Assembly (NCBI RefSeq): GCF_019049625.1
Contig: NZ_JAFMOY010000123.1
Location: forward strand, 62,001 to 126,000
DNA length: 64,000 nucleotides
Direction of reading: 5' to 3'
Origin: Rahnella ecdela
GTDB taxonomy: Bacteria; Pseudomonadota; Gammaproteobacteria; Enterobacterales; Enterobacteriaceae
Positions 43,886 through 55,425 of this stretch are shown here, in pieces (within the stretch, counting starts at the first letter, position 1; each line of letters starts with the position of its first letter). Position numbers and translations under genes: made by a program. The notes beneath the pieces were generated by a model. That model ran no database searches. It worked only from the letters and a program-made list of their open reading frames with translations, and was not told where the DNA came from.

Positions 43886-45211
43886 TTAGAGCTCAGAAAT
43901 CAGGATCTTGGAACGGCGCTGATAGTTATACATTTCCTGTTTCTGAATTGGCAGCACATCGACTTCTGCCGGTTTAAAGCCGCGTTCCTGGAACCAGTGA
44001 ATACTGCGCGTCGTCAGAACAAATAAACGGTTTAGCCCCATCATTTTTGCCTGACTGGCAACGCGTTGCAGCAACATTTCACCGCGTGAAGAACTGCGGT
44101 AGTCCGGATGAACGGCAACACAGGCCATTTCGCCAATCCCTTCGTCATGGAACGGATAGAGCGCGGCACAGGCGATAGTCAGATTGTCCCGTTCGATAAT
44201 GGTAAATTTATCGATTTCCATCTCCAGCTGTTCGCGGGAACGGCGCACCAGAATACCCTGTTGCTCCAGAGGGCGGATCAGTTCAAGGATACCGCCGATA
44301 TCGTTGATGGTCGCGCGGCGAACCTGTTCAGCACTCTCCATAACGATTTGCGTACCGATACCATCGCGGGAGAACAGTTCCTGAACCAGCGCGCCGTCTT
44401 CCTGATAACTGATCAGGTGACTGCGACGAACACCGCTGCGGCAGGCTTTCACCGCACCGCGCAGGAAGCGGACGGTGCCGGAAAGATAATCGCCACTGGA
44501 TTCCATCTGATCAATTCGTTCCTGTGCGTCATTGGGGAACAATTCGGAAATGATATTACCTTCCTCATTAATCACTCCCTGCGAAGAACAGAAGCCGATC
44601 ATTTTCTCAGCCTTAAGCTTAATCGCCAGCTGCGTTGCTACTTCTTCTGATGTCAGGTTGAAGCTTTCACCGGTGACGGAAACCGCAACTGGCCCCATCA
44701 GTACAATGGCATTGCTGTCGAGCTGACGATGAATCGCTTCCTCGTCGATACGGCGGATACGGCCGCTGTGGCAGTAATCGATACCGTCATCCACACCCAG
44801 CGGCTGAGCGATGATAAAGTTGCCGCTGACCACGTTGATGTGCGCGCCCTGGAGCGGCGTATTATTCAGACTCATCGACAGCCGCGCAGTGATATCGAGC
44901 TGTAAAAGGCCGGCAGCCTGCTTAACCAGTTCGAGCGACCGGGCATCGGTGACACGGATGTTTTTATGATAAATCGGTTCGTAATTATGCTCAGCAAGGT
45001 TTGCATCAATCTGCGGACGGGCACCATAAACGACCACCAGACGAATGCCTAAGCTGTGTAACAATCCGATATCGTTGACAATATTACTGAAGTTCTCATG
45101 TTCAATGGCCTCTCCACCGAGCATGACAACGAAAGTTTTGCCACGGTGAGCATTGATATAGGGAACTGAGTGGCGAAATCCCTGAACCAGTTCAGTACTA
45201 CGTTCCTTCAC
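43886..45211 (-). CDS. argA: N-acetylglutamate synthase
   Basis: First step of arginine synthesis: acetyl-CoA plus glutamate to N-acetylglutamate; inhibited by arginine. 441 residues. N-terminal amino-acid-kinase-like domain (1-about 290: [27 protein letters not shown]) and C-terminal GNAT domain (about 295-441: [24 protein letters not shown]). The GTG start has GAGG 7 bases before it. Two tandem ArgR boxes lie immediately upstream. It is convergent with ptrA because recB and recD are not present. Confidence 0.97.
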   Translation of the reverse strand: MKERSTELVQGFRHSVPYINAHRGKTFVVMLGGEAIEHENFSNIVNDIGLLHSLGIRLVVVYGARPQIDANLAEHNYEPIYHKNIRVTDARSLELVKQAAGLLQLDITARLSMSLNNTPLQGAHINVVSGNFIIAQPLGVDDGIDYCHSGRIRRIDEEAIHRQLDSNAIVLMGPVAVSVTGESFNLTSEEVATQLAIKLKAEKMIGFCSSQGVINEEGNIISELFPNDAQERIDQMESSGDYLSGTVRFLRGAVKACRSGVRRSHLISYQEDGALVQELFSRDGIGTQIVMESAEQVRRATINDIGGILELIRPLEQQGILVRRSREQLEMEIDKFTIIERDNLTIACAALYPFHDEGIGEMACVAVHPDYRSSSRGEMLLQRVASQAKMMGLNRLFVLTTRSIHWFQERGFKPAEVDVLPIQKQEMYNYQRRSKILISEL

Positions 45212-45223
45212 GGCAAAACCTCA

Positions 45224-45262
45224 TTTGAATTTTTATTCGTAATTTTTGTATTTTTATTCTTT
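45224..45262. promoter_or_regulatory. Tandem ARG boxes (ArgR operator) of argA
   Basis: TGAATTTTTATTCG (45226-45239) and TGTATTTTTATTCT (45247-45260) both fit the ArgR consensus TGAATWWWWATTCA. Their starts are 21 bases apart, exactly the 18-base box plus 3-base spacer used by hexameric ArgR. Confidence 0.85.
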
Positions 45263-45439
45263 TAGGTGCGTGTGGCAAGTAAGAAATCTCTGTTTTTGAA
45301 TTAACACTGATTACAAACAGTCAACAAATTGATAAATCGAATAAATGTTTGGGAATGACATGCGGGATTCGATTCGCTAGAATTCGCAAACTGATTTTTT
45401 TATCACCTATTTTTTACTTTTAGATACTTTTGAGACTGC

Positions 45440-46690
45440 ATGACTGACGATAATCACAATCCCGGACGACGACGCCTTCTTCAAACCGTAGCTGCCTCCT
45501 GGATGCTGAGTGTGAGTAAAATAGGTTTTGCCGCCAGCTCACAGGTCATCGCGGTACGCATCTGGCCTTCCTCGACGTATACCCGCATTACTCTCGAATC
45601 CAGCACTCCTTTAAAATATAAGCAGTTTCTGCTCAGCGACCCGCCACGGGTGGTGATTGATATCGAGGGCGTGCATCTCAACAGCGTGCTCAAAGGCCTT
45701 GGCGAGAAAGTTCAGCAAAGTGATCCTTATATCCGTCAGGCACGGGTAGGGCAGTTCGATACTAAAACGGTTCGCATGGTGCTGGAACTCAAGCGGGCCA
45801 TCAGTCCGCATGTTTTCACGCTCAAACCAGTGGCGGAGTTTCATAACCGTCTGGTGGTCGACCTTTATCCGCAAGAAGGGGAGGTCAGTGTTCAGGATGA
45901 TCCGCTGCTGGCGTTACTCGAAGATTACAATCGCGGGGATGTCGCAAGAACGTTGCCGCCGGAAACCGCCAAAGACGGGAAGGCAGGGCGCAGTCGCCCG
46001 CTGGTAATCATGCTCGATCCCGGACATGGCGGCGAAGATCCGGGTGCCATCGGCAAATATAAGACGCGTGAGAAAGACGTGGTGTTACAGATTGGCCGCC
46101 GGTTACAAAAGCTCATTACGCGCGAGCCGAATATGAAAGCGTACATGACCCGCAATGAAGATGTGTTTATTCCGCTAAAAGTTCGTGTGGCGAAGGCGCG
46201 CAAGCTGCGGGCCGATCTCTTTATCTCCATTCATGCCGATGCATTTACCAGCCGGGCAGCCAAAGGTTCATCTGTTTTTGCGTTATCGACCAAGGGCGCG
46301 ACCAGTTCGGCGGCGCGCTTTCTGGCACAAACCCAGAATGAATCTGACCTGATAGGCGGCGTCAGCAAAAGCGGCGACCGTTATCTCGATCATACGATGT
46401 TTGATCTGGTTCAGACGGCGACCATCAGTGACAGTCTGAAATTCGGTAAAGAAGTGCTGACGCGTATGGGCAAGATTAATCATCTGCATAAAAACAAAGT
46501 CGATCAGGCGGGATTTGCGGTGCTGAAGGCTCCGGATATTCCTTCGATTCTGGTCGAGACGGCATTTATCAGTAATATCAATGAAGAGAAAAAACTTCGC
46601 ACTGCGCATTTTCAGCAGCAGGTGGCGGAATCCATTCTGGCCGGGATTAAAGCGTATTTCGCACAGGGCGGGATGTCTGCGAGGGGATAA
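45440..46690 (+). CDS. amiC: N-acetylmuramoyl-L-alanine amidase AmiC
   Basis: Periplasmic septal amidase that splits peptidoglycan between daughter cells, activated by NlpD. 416 residues. Tat signal peptide with twin Arg in [19 protein letters not shown] domain (about 35-140) that targets the division site; amidase_3 domain (about 185-410) with zinc ligands in [22 protein letters not shown] and the catalytic Glu in LVETAFISN. Divergent from argA as in E. coli. Confidence 0.96.
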   Translation: MTDDNHNPGRRRLLQTVAASWMLSVSKIGFAASSQVIAVRIWPSSTYTRITLESSTPLKYKQFLLSDPPRVVIDIEGVHLNSVLKGLGEKVQQSDPYIRQARVGQFDTKTVRMVLELKRAISPHVFTLKPVAEFHNRLVVDLYPQEGEVSVQDDPLLALLEDYNRGDVARTLPPETAKDGKAGRSRPLVIMLDPGHGGEDPGAIGKYKTREKDVVLQIGRRLQKLITREPNMKAYMTRNEDVFIPLKVRVAKARKLRADLFISIHADAFTSRAAKGSSVFALSTKGATSSAARFLAQTQNESDLIGGVSKSGDRYLDHTMFDLVQTATISDSLKFGKEVLTRMGKINHLHKNKVDQAGFAVLKAPDIPSILVETAFISNINEEKKLRTAHFQQQVAESILAGIKAYFAQGGMSARG

Positions 46691-46751
46691 GTCAGTTGTG
46701 TGCGGGAAGGACGCGGGAAATTCATTCCCGCTGTTCGCCGGAATTCAGATA

Positions 46752-46775
46752 CAAAAAAACACCCGTTAAGGTGTC
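46752..46775 (-). terminator. Terminator of the tRNA-fMet operon
   Basis: On the minus strand ACACC-TTAACG-GGTGT followed by seven T residues, 42 bases downstream of the last tRNA. Confidence 0.8.
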
Positions 46776-46816
46776 TGATGTTTTCTTTGCTGCTTATTTA
46801 AGCTGACGTTAGTAGT

Positions 46817-46893
<77 letters not shown>

Positions 46894-46966
46894 TCCGTCA
46901 CTACTTAGTACTGCTTTACTGCATCACATTATCCGAACCGAGCATCTTCATACTTCAGTCTCGAAT

Positions 46967-47043
<77 letters not shown>

Positions 47044-47105
47044 TCCGTATACTGCTTTACTTCATCGTACAATTCAACTGAGCATTTCATGCATCGAAAT
47101 CGAAT

Positions 47106-47182
<77 letters not shown>

Positions 47183-47196
47183 TCCGATGGAGGCGA

Positions 47197-47224
47197 ACTA
47201 TACTCCCCATGAGATTTCGTGCAA
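47197..47224 (-). promoter_or_regulatory. Sigma-70 promoter of the tRNA-fMet operon
   Basis: On the minus strand TTGCAC - 16 bases - TATAGT, followed by a GC-rich discriminator (TCGCC) as expected for a stringently controlled stable-RNA promoter. Confidence 0.8.
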
Positions 47225-47402
47225 CCCTTTTTTTAATTTATTCAAATAAAGCACTTAGTTGCTGGCTTTTCATCCACAAAATCGCCGTTTCATGTCCAAT
47301 TTGGCTCAGTGCACTTTTTTCAGCTGTGGCAATTCCTTTCTGATAGGCCGTTTGTTATCGTTTCGCCAGTCATTTCCCTGAATGTAAGAGAGCGCGGCAA
47401 TA

Positions 47403-48515
47403 ATGAAAGGACGTTGGAGTAAATATCTGCTGGGTGGTCTGGTGATAGCGGTATTGGCGGGATGTTCCTCGAGACCTACCGACCGCGGCCAGCAGTATAA
47501 AGATGGTCGTCTGGATAACGCGCTTGAATACGTGAATGAGCCGAATGCGACAGGCAAACCGGTAAATGCGCTGGATTACTCCAATCAGGTTGCAGCCGTT
47601 CAAATTGCCTCTTCTTCTTTATATGGTCGTAATAACACGACATTCCAGGCCGTCGAGCAATGGTTACGCTCCGGCGCGGATACCCGCAATCTGAGTCAGT
47701 ACGGCATCAGCGCATATCAGATGGAAGGCGCGGACAATTTCGGTAACGTCCAGCTGACCGGCTATTACACACCGGTGGTGCAGGCACGTTATACCCGTCA
47801 GGGTGAATTCCAGTATCCGCTGTACCGTATGCCGCCAAAACGTGGTCGTTTACCCGATCGCGCTTCCATCTATTCCGGTGCGCTAAGCGATAACTACGTG
47901 ATTGCCTGGACTAACTCCCTGATGGATAACTTCATGATGGAAGTGCAGGGCAGCGGGTATGTCGATTACGGCGATGGTCGCCCGTTCATGTTCTTTGGTT
48001 ACGCAGGCAAGAATGGTCATGCTTACCGCAGTATCGGCAAAGTGCTGATCGACCGTGGCGAAGTGGCGCGTGAGAACATGTCTATGCAGGCTATCCGCCA
48101 GTGGGCCGATACGCACAGCGCGGCAGAAGTGCGTGAACTGCTCGAGCAGAATCCGTCATTTGTCTTCTTTAAACCAGAACCTTTCGCGCCGGTTCGTGGC
48201 GCAAGTGGTGTTCCGCTGATTGCCAAAGCATCTGTGGCATCTGACCGTTCGCTAATCCCGGCGGGTACAACTTTGCTGGCTGAAGTGCCGGAGCTTAACG
48301 ATAAAGGTAAGTTTACCGGTAAATATCATATGCGTCTGATGGTAGCACTGGATGTCGGGGGCGCGATAAAAGGGCAACATTTCGATATGTATCAGGGGAT
48401 TGGGACTGATGCCGGTCATGCAGCAGGATATTATAATCACTACGGACGCGTCTGGGTGTTAAAATCAGCGCAGAACGGCAAGCCGCTGTTCACGGCGTAC
48501 GCGCCCTCTAACTAG
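47403..48515 (+). CDS. mltA: Membrane-bound lytic murein transglycosylase A
   Basis: Outer-membrane lipoprotein that cleaves peptidoglycan glycan strands to 1,6-anhydro ends. 370 residues, lipobox LAGC at about 18-21. MltA domain (FGNVQLTGYYTPVV) and the 3D domain with the three catalytic-site Asp (VALDVGGAIKGQHFDMYQGIG) are intact. Next to the tRNA-fMet cluster and tcdA as in E. coli. Confidence 0.96.
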   Translation: MKGRWSKYLLGGLVIAVLAGCSSRPTDRGQQYKDGRLDNALEYVNEPNATGKPVNALDYSNQVAAVQIASSSLYGRNNTTFQAVEQWLRSGADTRNLSQYGISAYQMEGADNFGNVQLTGYYTPVVQARYTRQGEFQYPLYRMPPKRGRLPDRASIYSGALSDNYVIAWTNSLMDNFMMEVQGSGYVDYGDGRPFMFFGYAGKNGHAYRSIGKVLIDRGEVARENMSMQAIRQWADTHSAAEVRELLEQNPSFVFFKPEPFAPVRGASGVPLIAKASVASDRSLIPAGTTLLAEVPELNDKGKFTGKYHMRLMVALDVGGAIKGQHFDMYQGIGTDAGHAAGYYNHYGRVWVLKSAQNGKPLFTAYAPSN

Positions 48516-48548
48516 ATTTCGACACAACGCACTGAGGTTTATCGTTTC

Positions 48549-49364
48549 ATGACAGCTACTTACTCCGACGCTTATCAGCAACGTTTTGGTGGAACTGCAC
48601 GGCTCTACGGTCAGCAGTCACTGGAGCTGTTTTCGCAGGCGCATGTCTGTGTGATTGGTATTGGAGGAGTGGGCTCATGGGCGGCGGAAGCGCTGGCGCG
48701 AACCGGCATTGGCGCCATCACGCTGATTGATATGGATGACGTGTGCGTCACTAACACCAACCGCCAGATCCATGCCCTGCGTGAAAATGTCGGGCAGGCG
48801 AAGACGGAAATCATGGCGCAGCGCATCCTGGCGATTAATCCGGAGTGTAAAGTCACTTGCATCGACGATTTTATTACGCCAGACAACGTGGCTGAGATGC
48901 TCAATCAGGGGTTCAGCTACGTGATTGATGCAATCGACAGCGTGCGTCCCAAAGCCGCGCTGCTGGCCTATTGCCGTCGCTATAAGATCCCGGTAGTCAC
49001 GACGGGCGGCGCGGGCGGACAAATCGATCCGACGCAGATCTCTGTCGTGGATTTGGCGAAAACCATCCAGGATCCGCTGGCAGCAAAACTGCGTGAGCGC
49101 CTGAAAAATGATTTTAATGTGGTGAAAAACAGCAAAGGCAAGCTCGGAATTGACTGTGTATTTTCCAGCGAACCGCTGATGTATCCGCAGGCCGATGGCT
49201 CAGTGTGCGCTTCACGGGCAACGGCGGAAGGACCGAAGCGCATGGATTGTGCTTCCGGTTTTGGTGCGGCGACGATGGTCACCGCAACGTTTGGGTTTGT
49301 CGCGGTTTCTCATGTCCTGAAGAAAATGATGGCGAAAGCACAGCGTCAGTCTCAGGCAGCCTGA
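48549..49364 (+). CDS. tcdA: tRNA threonylcarbamoyladenosine dehydratase TcdA (CsdL)
   Basis: E1-like ATP-dependent enzyme that cyclises t6A37 of tRNA to ct6A with CsdA/CsdE. 271 residues. Rossmann ATP site [23 protein letters not shown], followed by [15 protein letters not shown] and the ThiF-type VVTTGGAGG. Its stop overlaps the convergent csdE end by 13 bases, a compact arrangement of functionally linked genes. Confidence 0.96.
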   Translation: MTATYSDAYQQRFGGTARLYGQQSLELFSQAHVCVIGIGGVGSWAAEALARTGIGAITLIDMDDVCVTNTNRQIHALRENVGQAKTEIMAQRILAINPECKVTCIDDFITPDNVAEMLNQGFSYVIDAIDSVRPKAALLAYCRRYKIPVVTTGGAGGQIDPTQISVVDLAKTIQDPLAAKLRERLKNDFNVVKNSKGKLGIDCVFSSEPLMYPQADGSVCASRATAEGPKRMDCASGFGAATMVTATFGFVAVSHVLKKMMAKAQRQSQAA

Positions 49365-49786
49365 CGGGCAAGGGTGATCACGCCTCCAGCAAGAGCATTA
49401 AGTCCGCTCGAGCGACTGGTGCTGAGCTGCTCACGCAATCCCAACACATCAAATAACGCCAGCGGATCCCGCTTTAAGATCTCGTCTGGCGTTTTGCCTT
49501 CTACCGCCGTCAGTAACACGGCCAGCAAACCTTTCACGATGCGACCTTCGCTGTCACCATAAAAATGCATCGTCCCGTTCTCTGCTTTCTCGGCACCCAG
49601 CCAGACCCGGTTTTCACACCCTGACAGCTCATTTTTTGGCGTTTTCAGCGCAATATCCAGCGGTGGCAGGGATTTTGCGAGCAGGATTAACTGGCGGTAG
49701 CGGTCTTCCCACTGACGGAATGACGCGAATTTTTCGGTCAGTGAGTTTTCAGTGATCTCGTGGCCGAAAGGATGTGGCGCTAACAT
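49352..49786 (-). CDS. csdE: Sulfur acceptor protein CsdE
   Basis: SufE-like partner that accepts persulfide from CsdA. 144 residues; the acceptor Cys lies in [37 protein letters not shown] is nearly unchanged from E. coli. ATG at 49786 has GGGGA at 7 bases. Twenty bases separate it from csdA, so both are one transcript. Confidence 0.95.
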   Translation of the reverse strand: MLAPHPFGHEITENSLTEKFASFRQWEDRYRQLILLAKSLPPLDIALKTPKNELSGCENRVWLGAEKAENGTMHFYGDSEGRIVKGLLAVLLTAVEGKTPDEILKRDPLALFDVLGLREQLSTSRSSGLNALAGGVITLARQAA

Positions 49787-49806
49787 GTTATTCCCCAAAC
49801 AATGAA

Positions 49807-51012
49807 TTAATCGGCTAACAAATCGAGGGCATATTTTACCGCACCGACCAGCCGCATAACGTCCTGTTCATTATTATACGGCGCAAATGATGCCCGTAAT
49901 GTTCCGCTGATGCCCAGCACATCCATCAATGGCTGAGCGCAATGCTGTCCTGCGCGCAAGGCAATCCCCTGTTCGGCCAGCAATGCGACCAGATCACTGT
50001 GATGTACTCCGGCGATATCGAATGCCAAAACAGAAGAATTCTGAGCGCGGAAACTGCGGAAACCTTCAATCTGCGCCAGCTGTTCTTCAGCCTGTTTCGC
50101 CAGTTGCTGGGTGTATTTCTCCGCTGCTTGCAGATCTACAGTCTTCAGCCATTTCAGGGCAGCAGACATCCCGATCACTCCGGCAATATTTGGCGTTCCT
50201 GCTTCGAAGCGGTGCGGAATAGCCTGCGGCGTGAAACCCGTCATCGAAGCCTGTGTCAGCATTTTTCCGCCCCCCTGCCACGGCGACATACTCTCAAGTA
50301 ACTCGGTTTTGCCATACAGCACGCCGATGCCGGTCGGCCCGTAAAGTTTATGACCGGAGAAAGCATAAAAGTCGATATCGAGTTGCCGTACATCTGGCGG
50401 GCAATGCACCACGCCCTGGGCGCCATCGATAAGAACGGCGGTGCCGTTTGCATGCGCCTGTTTAACGGCGCGGGCAATATCGGGCATTGCGCCGGTCACG
50501 TTCGACATTTGCGTCAGCGCCAGCAGGCGTGTTTTGCTGTTAAGAAGGGAAGAAAGGGCATCGATATCCGGTGTACCGTTTTCCTCCACCGGCAGCGTGA
50601 CGACGTGCGCCTGACACTGTTGCGCCACCATCAGCCACGGAATGAGGTTCGCGTGATGCTCAGCCTGACTGACAATAATCTCGTCACCCGGCTGCAAACG
50701 CGGGCGCAGCCAGCTTTGTGCTACCAGATTTATCGATTCGGTGGTGCCTCGCGTCCAGACGATGTTTTCGCTATGCGGCGCATTAATCCATTCTGCGACC
50801 TGCGTTCTGGCCTGCTCGTATTGTTCCGTCAGCGTTTGCGCTGCCCGATGCTGGCTGCGGTGGACGGTTGCGCCTTCCTGCGTATAGAAATTCACAGTCG
50901 CGTCGATCACCGCCTGCGGTTTCAACGCCGTCGCAGCGCTGTCGAGGTAACATTGTCCCTGAGACAACGCAGGAAAGTGCTGCCGGAAACCGGTGGGATT
51001 AAAGTCAGTCAT
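49807..51012 (-). CDS. csdA: Cysteine desulfurase CsdA
   Basis: PLP enzyme that removes sulfur from cysteine (class II, SufS-like) and passes it to CsdE. 401 residues, same as E. coli. The PLP Lys is in [12 protein letters not shown], the catalytic persulfide Cys in [13 protein letters not shown], and the N-terminal [11 protein letters not shown] marks the cofactor region. Confidence 0.96.
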   Translation of the reverse strand: MTDFNPTGFRQHFPALSQGQCYLDSAATALKPQAVIDATVNFYTQEGATVHRSQHRAAQTLTEQYEQARTQVAEWINAPHSENIVWTRGTTESINLVAQSWLRPRLQPGDEIIVSQAEHHANLIPWLMVAQQCQAHVVTLPVEENGTPDIDALSSLLNSKTRLLALTQMSNVTGAMPDIARAVKQAHANGTAVLIDGAQGVVHCPPDVRQLDIDFYAFSGHKLYGPTGIGVLYGKTELLESMSPWQGGGKMLTQASMTGFTPQAIPHRFEAGTPNIAGVIGMSAALKWLKTVDLQAAEKYTQQLAKQAEEQLAQIEGFRSFRAQNSSVLAFDIAGVHHSDLVALLAEQGIALRAGQHCAQPLMDVLGISGTLRASFAPYNNEQDVMRLVGAVKYALDLLAD

Positions 51013-51199
51013 ACGAAATCAGATCCTTCGGCCTGAGTTAAAAAATGCAGGTTTTTTGTAACACAAGCCGCTTATTCATTTTAGGAATGGTTACCTGGAA
51101 ATTTATCAGAGGTTTGTTATGCTGAATTACGAAGACTAGAAGCATTAACCTGGAGTTTTACCAGGAATTTAAAGCATTTCAATCTGCAAGGAGTCTATG

Positions 51200-51421
51200 A
51201 TGAAGAAGATCGTCGCCGTAATTTCAGCTGCACTGCTGACGACAACACTTGCCGCCTGTTCGAGCAACTACGTAATGCATACCAACGATGGCCGTACCAT
51301 TGTTGCTGAGGGCAAACCAAGCACGGACAGTGATACCGGTATGATCAGTTATACCGATGCGTATGGCAACAAGCAGCAGATCAATAAATCTGAAGTTAAA
51401 GAAATGGCAGAAGGGAATTAA
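51200..51421 (+). CDS. ygdI: YgdI small lipoprotein
   Basis: 73-residue predicted lipoprotein, paralogue of ygdR in this window. Lipobox LAAC, mature part SSNYVMHTNDGRTIVAEGKP with the DUF903 core, then SYTDAYGNKQQIN. AAGGAG lies 6 bases before the second of two adjacent ATGs, which is taken as the start. Function unknown. Confidence 0.94.
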   Translation: MKKIVAVISAALLTTTLAACSSNYVMHTNDGRTIVAEGKPSTDSDTGMISYTDAYGNKQQINKSEVKEMAEGN

Positions 51422-51478
51422 TCCCTCAGGTGACCACCCTGATTGTTTGAATCCGGGGTAACCTCACATTCTGCTTTA

Positions 51479-51519
51479 TGACAAAACCGGCTCTTCTTGC
51501 GATGAGGCCGGTTTTGTCA
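51479..51519 (+). terminator. Hairpin terminator after ygdI
   Basis: TGACAAAACCGGC/GCCGGTTTTGTCA long perfect stem located between ygdI and gcvB, with T-rich arms. Confidence 0.75.
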
Positions 51520-51604
51520 CGTTATGCGCCCGCATAACGCTGTTATTGCCCTGACGTGCCCTGACGTGCCCAGTCTTGCCTGTCTGTCTTGAAAGAAAAC
51601 AGGC

Positions 51605-51800
51605 AAAAAAAAGCACCGCAAATTGCGGTGCTGAAAAATCACTTTGGACAGACAGGGTAATGTACAGGAAGTGAAAAGTTTGTAGCATTCAAGCTACGTG
51701 TCTGGATCGCCAGACAATTGCAAACACAACATCACAACCACAAGCCAAAAGTATTTCAGCATCCTCATACCAATCTACTTTTCGTTCCGGCTCAGGAAGT
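51605..51800 (-). ncRNA. gcvB: GcvB small RNA
   Basis: Hfq-dependent sRNA repressing many amino-acid and peptide transporter mRNAs. The 5' end ACTTCCTGAGCCGGAACG, the G/U-rich target-binding region R1 (51721-51746), the seed ACTTCCTGTACATTACCCTG and the terminator AGCACCGCAATTTGCGGTGC plus eight T are all conserved. About 196 bases. It is divergent from gcvA, whose product activates it, as in E. coli. Confidence 0.97.
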
Positions 51801-51927
51801 GGCGCCACTATAGGTTTTTGCCTGTACATCCTCAACGGACAAATTATAATGTCTCGGATAAAAAAAACTAATGTCTAAAACCGTGGACAGTCGCTCCGCA
51901 TACCGGCGAATAAGAAGTATCCATTCT

Positions 51928-52848
51928 ATGTCAAAACGTTTACCGCCTTTGAATTCTCTGCGGGTATTTGATGCCGCAGCTCGCCACCTTAGTTTTACTA
52001 AGGCTGCCGAAGAATTGTTCGTCACGCAGGCCGCTGTTAGCCACCAGATTAAGTCACTTGAGGACTTTTTAGGGTTAAAACTGTTTCGCAGGCGTAATCG
52101 CTCATTGTTACTGACTGAAGAAGGGCAGAGCTATTATCTGGATATTAAGGAGATATTCTCGTCCCTGAATGAGGCAACGCGTAAACTTCAGGCGCGCAGT
52201 GCGAAAGGCGCTCTGACAGTGAGTTTGCCTCCGAGCTTTGCAATTCAGTGGTTGGTGCCAAGATTGTCTGGCTTTAACTCAGCTTATCCGGGCATCGACG
52301 TGCGCATCCAGGCTGTGGACCGTGAAGAAGACAAATTGTCAGATGACGTTGACGTAGCGATTTTCCATGGTCGGGGCAACTGGCCGGGGCTGCGGGCCGA
52401 GCGTTTATATGCTGAATATTTACTTCCGGTTTGTTCTCCTTCTTTACTGATGAGCGATAATCCGCTGAAGGAACCGGCAGATTTAAGCCACCACACTTTG
52501 CTGCACGACGCCTCCCGCCGCGACTGGCTGGCTTATACCAAACAGCTCGGCTTACAGCAGATCAATGTTCAACAGGGCCCCATTTTCAGCCACAGCGCGA
52601 TGGTGGTTCAGGCCGCCGTACACGGGCAAGGCATTGCGCTGGTGAATAATGTCATGGCGCAGACTGAAATTGAGGCCGGACGTCTGGTCTGTCCGTTCAG
52701 CGAAGTTTTGATCAGTAAAAATGCTTTTTATCTGGTTTGTCATGACAGTCAGGCAGAACTGGGTAAAATAGCCGCCTTTCGTCAGTGGATCCTCGCGCGT
52801 GCAGCCAGCGAGCAGGAAAAACTGCGCTTTCGTTTCGATCAGGCATGA
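51928..52848 (+). CDS. gcvA: GcvA, glycine cleavage system regulator (LysR family)
   Basis: Activates the gcvTHP operon and gcvB when glycine is plentiful. 306 residues. The helix-turn-helix (FTKAAEELFVTQAAVSHQIKSLEDFLGLKLFRRR) is essentially identical to E. coli. An in-frame upstream ATG at 51871 would add 19 residues over the shared gcvA/gcvB promoter, so the MSKRLPPLN start is used. The effector domain begins near residue 92. Confidence 0.96.
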   Translation: MSKRLPPLNSLRVFDAAARHLSFTKAAEELFVTQAAVSHQIKSLEDFLGLKLFRRRNRSLLLTEEGQSYYLDIKEIFSSLNEATRKLQARSAKGALTVSLPPSFAIQWLVPRLSGFNSAYPGIDVRIQAVDREEDKLSDDVDVAIFHGRGNWPGLRAERLYAEYLLPVCSPSLLMSDNPLKEPADLSHHTLLHDASRRDWLAYTKQLGLQQINVQQGPIFSHSAMVVQAAVHGQGIALVNNVMAQTEIEAGRLVCPFSEVLISKNAFYLVCHDSQAELGKIAAFRQWILARAASEQEKLRFRFDQA

Positions 52849-52942
52849 TGCCGGATTTCTGGGGATAGAATGTTCTGGGTCAGTTTATAGGACTGATTAC
52901 TCAGGATTTTCATCGGCAAATAACGATAACAGGTAACGTATA

Positions 52943-53338
52943 ATGACCAGTCGTTCAATGTTGATCTTCGCCGCAATCAGCGGTTTTATCTACGTCGCTT
53001 TCGGTGCCTTTGGCGCACATGTGTTGAGTCAGTCACTCGGCGAAGCGGAAATGGCGTGGGTCCACACCGGATTAACGTATCAAAGTATTCATACACTGGC
53101 GGTGATGATTTTAGGTGTTGCGATGCAGCGCCAGCGTAATGTGTGGTTCTACTGGAGCAGCGCCTTTTTAGCGCTGGGAACCGTGTTGTTCAGCGGCAGC
53201 CTTTATTGTCTGGCTCTGTCGCATCTCCGTTTATTCGTTTTTGTAACTCCGATTGGCGGTACCTTGTTCCTGGTCGGTTGGATTTTGATGTTGATCGGCG
53301 CACTGCGCCTGAAGAAAAAGGCCGAACGCCATGAATAA
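52943..53338 (+). CDS. ygdD: YgdD, DUF423 inner-membrane protein
   Basis: 131-residue membrane protein with four hydrophobic helices and DUF423 landmarks GAFGAHVL and the WV[13 protein letters not shown] stretch. RBS AGGTAA is 8 bases before the ATG. Its last 8 bases (ATGAATAA) overlap the rlmM start. Function unknown. Confidence 0.93.
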   Translation: MTSRSMLIFAAISGFIYVAFGAFGAHVLSQSLGEAEMAWVHTGLTYQSIHTLAVMILGVAMQRQRNVWFYWSSAFLALGTVLFSGSLYCLALSHLRLFVFVTPIGGTLFLVGWILMLIGALRLKKKAERHE

Positions 53339-54437
53339 AGTTGCTCTCTACTGCCGCCAGGGTTTTGAAAAAGAATGCGCTGCAGAAATTACCGATAAAG
53401 CCGCAAAGATGGAAATCTTCGGTTTTGCCCGTGTTAAAGAAAATAGCGGATATGTGCTGTTTGAATGCTATCAGCCGGATGATGCTGACAAGATTGCGAA
53501 GAATTTACCGTTCCGCGAACTGATTTTTGCCCGTCAGTTAATCGTGGTTGGCGAGTTGCTGAAAGATTTACCCCCGGAAGATCGCGTTTCTCCGATCGTC
53601 GGTATGGTGCAGAACGTGATCACCAATGGCGGTGAGCTTCGCGTCGAAGTACCGGACACCAATGAAAGCAAAGAACTGACTAAGTTCTGTCGCAAACTGA
53701 CGGTGCCGTTGCGCTCAGCGATGCGTGAATGCAAAGTGCTGGGAAAGAAAGAGAATGCCCTGCGCCCGGTGGTGCATGTGTTCTTTATCGCGCCGGGTTG
53801 CTGCTACGTGGGGTATTCCTACAGCAATAACAACTCACCTTTCTATATGGGTATTCCTCGCCTCAAGTTACCGTCCGAAGCCCCAAGTCGCTCGACGCTG
53901 AAACTCGAAGAAGCTTTCCACGTTTTTATTCCTGCGGATGAGTGGGATGAGCGTCTGGCGAGTGGCATGTACGCGGTCGATTTAGGCGCGTGTCCTGGTG
54001 GCTGGACGTATCAGCTGACACAACGCAGCATGATGGTCACCGCTATCGACAACGGTCCGATGGCGCCAAGTCTGATGGAAACTGGTCAGGTTATCCACCT
54101 GCGCGAAGACGGCTTCCGCTACAAATCTACCAGTACCAAAAACTACTGGCTGGTGTGCGACATGGTAGAAAAACCGGCGAAAGTGGCGGCGCTGATGTGT
54201 GACTGGCTGGTCAACGGCTGGTGTCGCGAGGCGATTTTCAACCTGAAGTTACCGATGAAAAAGCGTTACGAAGAAGTGTCCAATATTCTGGCGCGCATCG
54301 ACGAACGACTGAAAGAAAATGGCGTGAACGCAGAGATCTTCGCGAAACAGCTTTATCATGACCGCGAAGAAGTGACCGTGCATATCCGCCGTTTCTGGTC
54401 GGCTATTGGCGGGCGTCGCGATGAGCGTGATCGCTGA
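53331..54437 (+). CDS. rlmM: 23S rRNA 2'-O-ribose C2498 methyltransferase
   Basis: SAM-dependent methylase of 368 residues, modifying C2498 before 50S assembly. N-terminal THUMP-like RNA-binding region (1-about 200), then a Rossmann domain with the SAM motif [15 protein letters not shown] and the K-D-K-E type catalytic set including [13 protein letters not shown]. It overlaps ygdD by 8 bases and is directly followed by an ERIC element. Confidence 0.96.
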   Translation: MNKVALYCRQGFEKECAAEITDKAAKMEIFGFARVKENSGYVLFECYQPDDADKIAKNLPFRELIFARQLIVVGELLKDLPPEDRVSPIVGMVQNVITNGGELRVEVPDTNESKELTKFCRKLTVPLRSAMRECKVLGKKENALRPVVHVFFIAPGCCYVGYSYSNNNSPFYMGIPRLKLPSEAPSRSTLKLEEAFHVFIPADEWDERLASGMYAVDLGACPGGWTYQLTQRSMMVTAIDNGPMAPSLMETGQVIHLREDGFRYKSTSTKNYWLVCDMVEKPAKVAALMCDWLVNGWCREAIFNLKLPMKKRYEEVSNILARIDERLKENGVNAEIFAKQLYHDREEVTVHIRRFWSAIGGRRDERDR

Positions 54438-54561
54438 TACTCTTCATACTTCAAGTTGCTGATGCGTTGGCCGCCTGCGCTCACCCGAATCACTTACTCA
54501 TGTAAGCTCATCGGGATTCACTGACTTGCCGCCTTCCTGCAACTCGAATTATTTTGAGTAT
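54437..54561. repeat. ERIC element, copy 2
   Basis: 125-base imperfect palindrome starting on the last base of the rlmM stop codon. Inner cores ATGTAAGCTCATCGGGATTCAC and CGCTCACCCGAATCACTTACTC match the ERIC1R and ERIC2 sequences with few differences; ends ATACTC...GTTGC and GCAAC...GAGTAT are inverted. It probably acts as an mRNA 3' hairpin for rlmM. Confidence 0.88.
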
Positions 54562-54606
54562 CTGATAATGGCGTTTCTAATAAGAAGCGCCTTTTTTACC
54601 CCCATT

Positions 54607-55359
54607 TTATGGCAGGCGCAGTTGCTGTAAGTTGCCGTCCAGCGCGACGTCGGTTTGCAGCGTTGAAACCCGTTTGCAGATATAAGCTTGTTCACGATGT
54701 TCCTCCAGCTTCTTACGCCATTTTTCCGGCACGCCTTCGAGATTATCGTAAAGCTCATCCAGCGATCCGGTCTGCGTCAGTAACGTGACCGCAGTCTTGG
54801 GGCCAATCCCCGGTACGCCGGGAATTTTACTGCTGCTGATCCCCGCAAGCCCCCAGTAATCGGTCAGTTGTTGCGGCAGAACGCCAAAGGTTTCCTGCAC
54901 AAAAGGCATGTCCAGCCAGCGTTTCTGGAAGTAATCGCGGATTTGAACATTTGGTGCCAGCAGCTGGCAGTAACCTTTATCGGTTGAAACGATAGTGACC
55001 TGATGTCCGCCGGACGAGACTTTCGCGGTCAGCGTGGCCGCCAGGTCATCCGCTTCGTTACCTGCTGAATGCCAGCAGGCGATGCCATGCGCTTCGAAAC
55101 CGGCTTTCAGACTGGGCATTTCCGCGAATAAGTTTTCCGGCATTGGTGTGCGCCCGGCTTTGTAGTCGGGCAGGCTCTGATGACGCCAGCTGTCGGCGCG
55201 GTCATCTTCGTCGAAGACGGCAACGGCATGGGTGGGCTGAGTATGCTGAATCAGTTGCGCGATGGCGTTCTGGCAGGTAGTCAGACAGGGCGAACCCTGA
55301 ACCGCATGAATACGGCGGATCAGGTTGAGGGCATCGATAATCAGCAGATGTATAGCCAT
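54607..55359 (-). CDS. xni: Flap endonuclease Xni (ExoIX)
   Basis: 250-residue relative of the DNA polymerase I 5' nuclease domain. PIN-type core [19 protein letters not shown], metal-binding region [10 protein letters not shown], and helix-hairpin-helix [19 protein letters not shown]. As in E. coli Xni, part of the acidic cluster of Pol I is missing, giving reduced metal dependence. Start ATG follows GGAG at 7 bases. Confidence 0.94.
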   Translation of the reverse strand: MAIHLLIIDALNLIRRIHAVQGSPCLTTCQNAIAQLIQHTQPTHAVAVFDEDDRADSWRHQSLPDYKAGRTPMPENLFAEMPSLKAGFEAHGIACWHSAGNEADDLAATLTAKVSSGGHQVTIVSTDKGYCQLLAPNVQIRDYFQKRWLDMPFVQETFGVLPQQLTDYWGLAGISSSKIPGVPGIGPKTAVTLLTQTGSLDELYDNLEGVPEKWRKKLEEHREQAYICKRVSTLQTDVALDGNLQQLRLP

Positions 55360-55425
55360 GATAATCTCCATAATAAAGGCGACTCGCGTCGCCCTTAGAT
55401 CTGCTTTAGAAACGTGGCTGAGGAG

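Noticed and set aside
51540-51580. Short direct repeats CCCTGACGTG downstream of ygdI, considered as a CRISPR or tandem repeat
   Set aside because: Only two 10-11 base copies without spacers; too small for any array.
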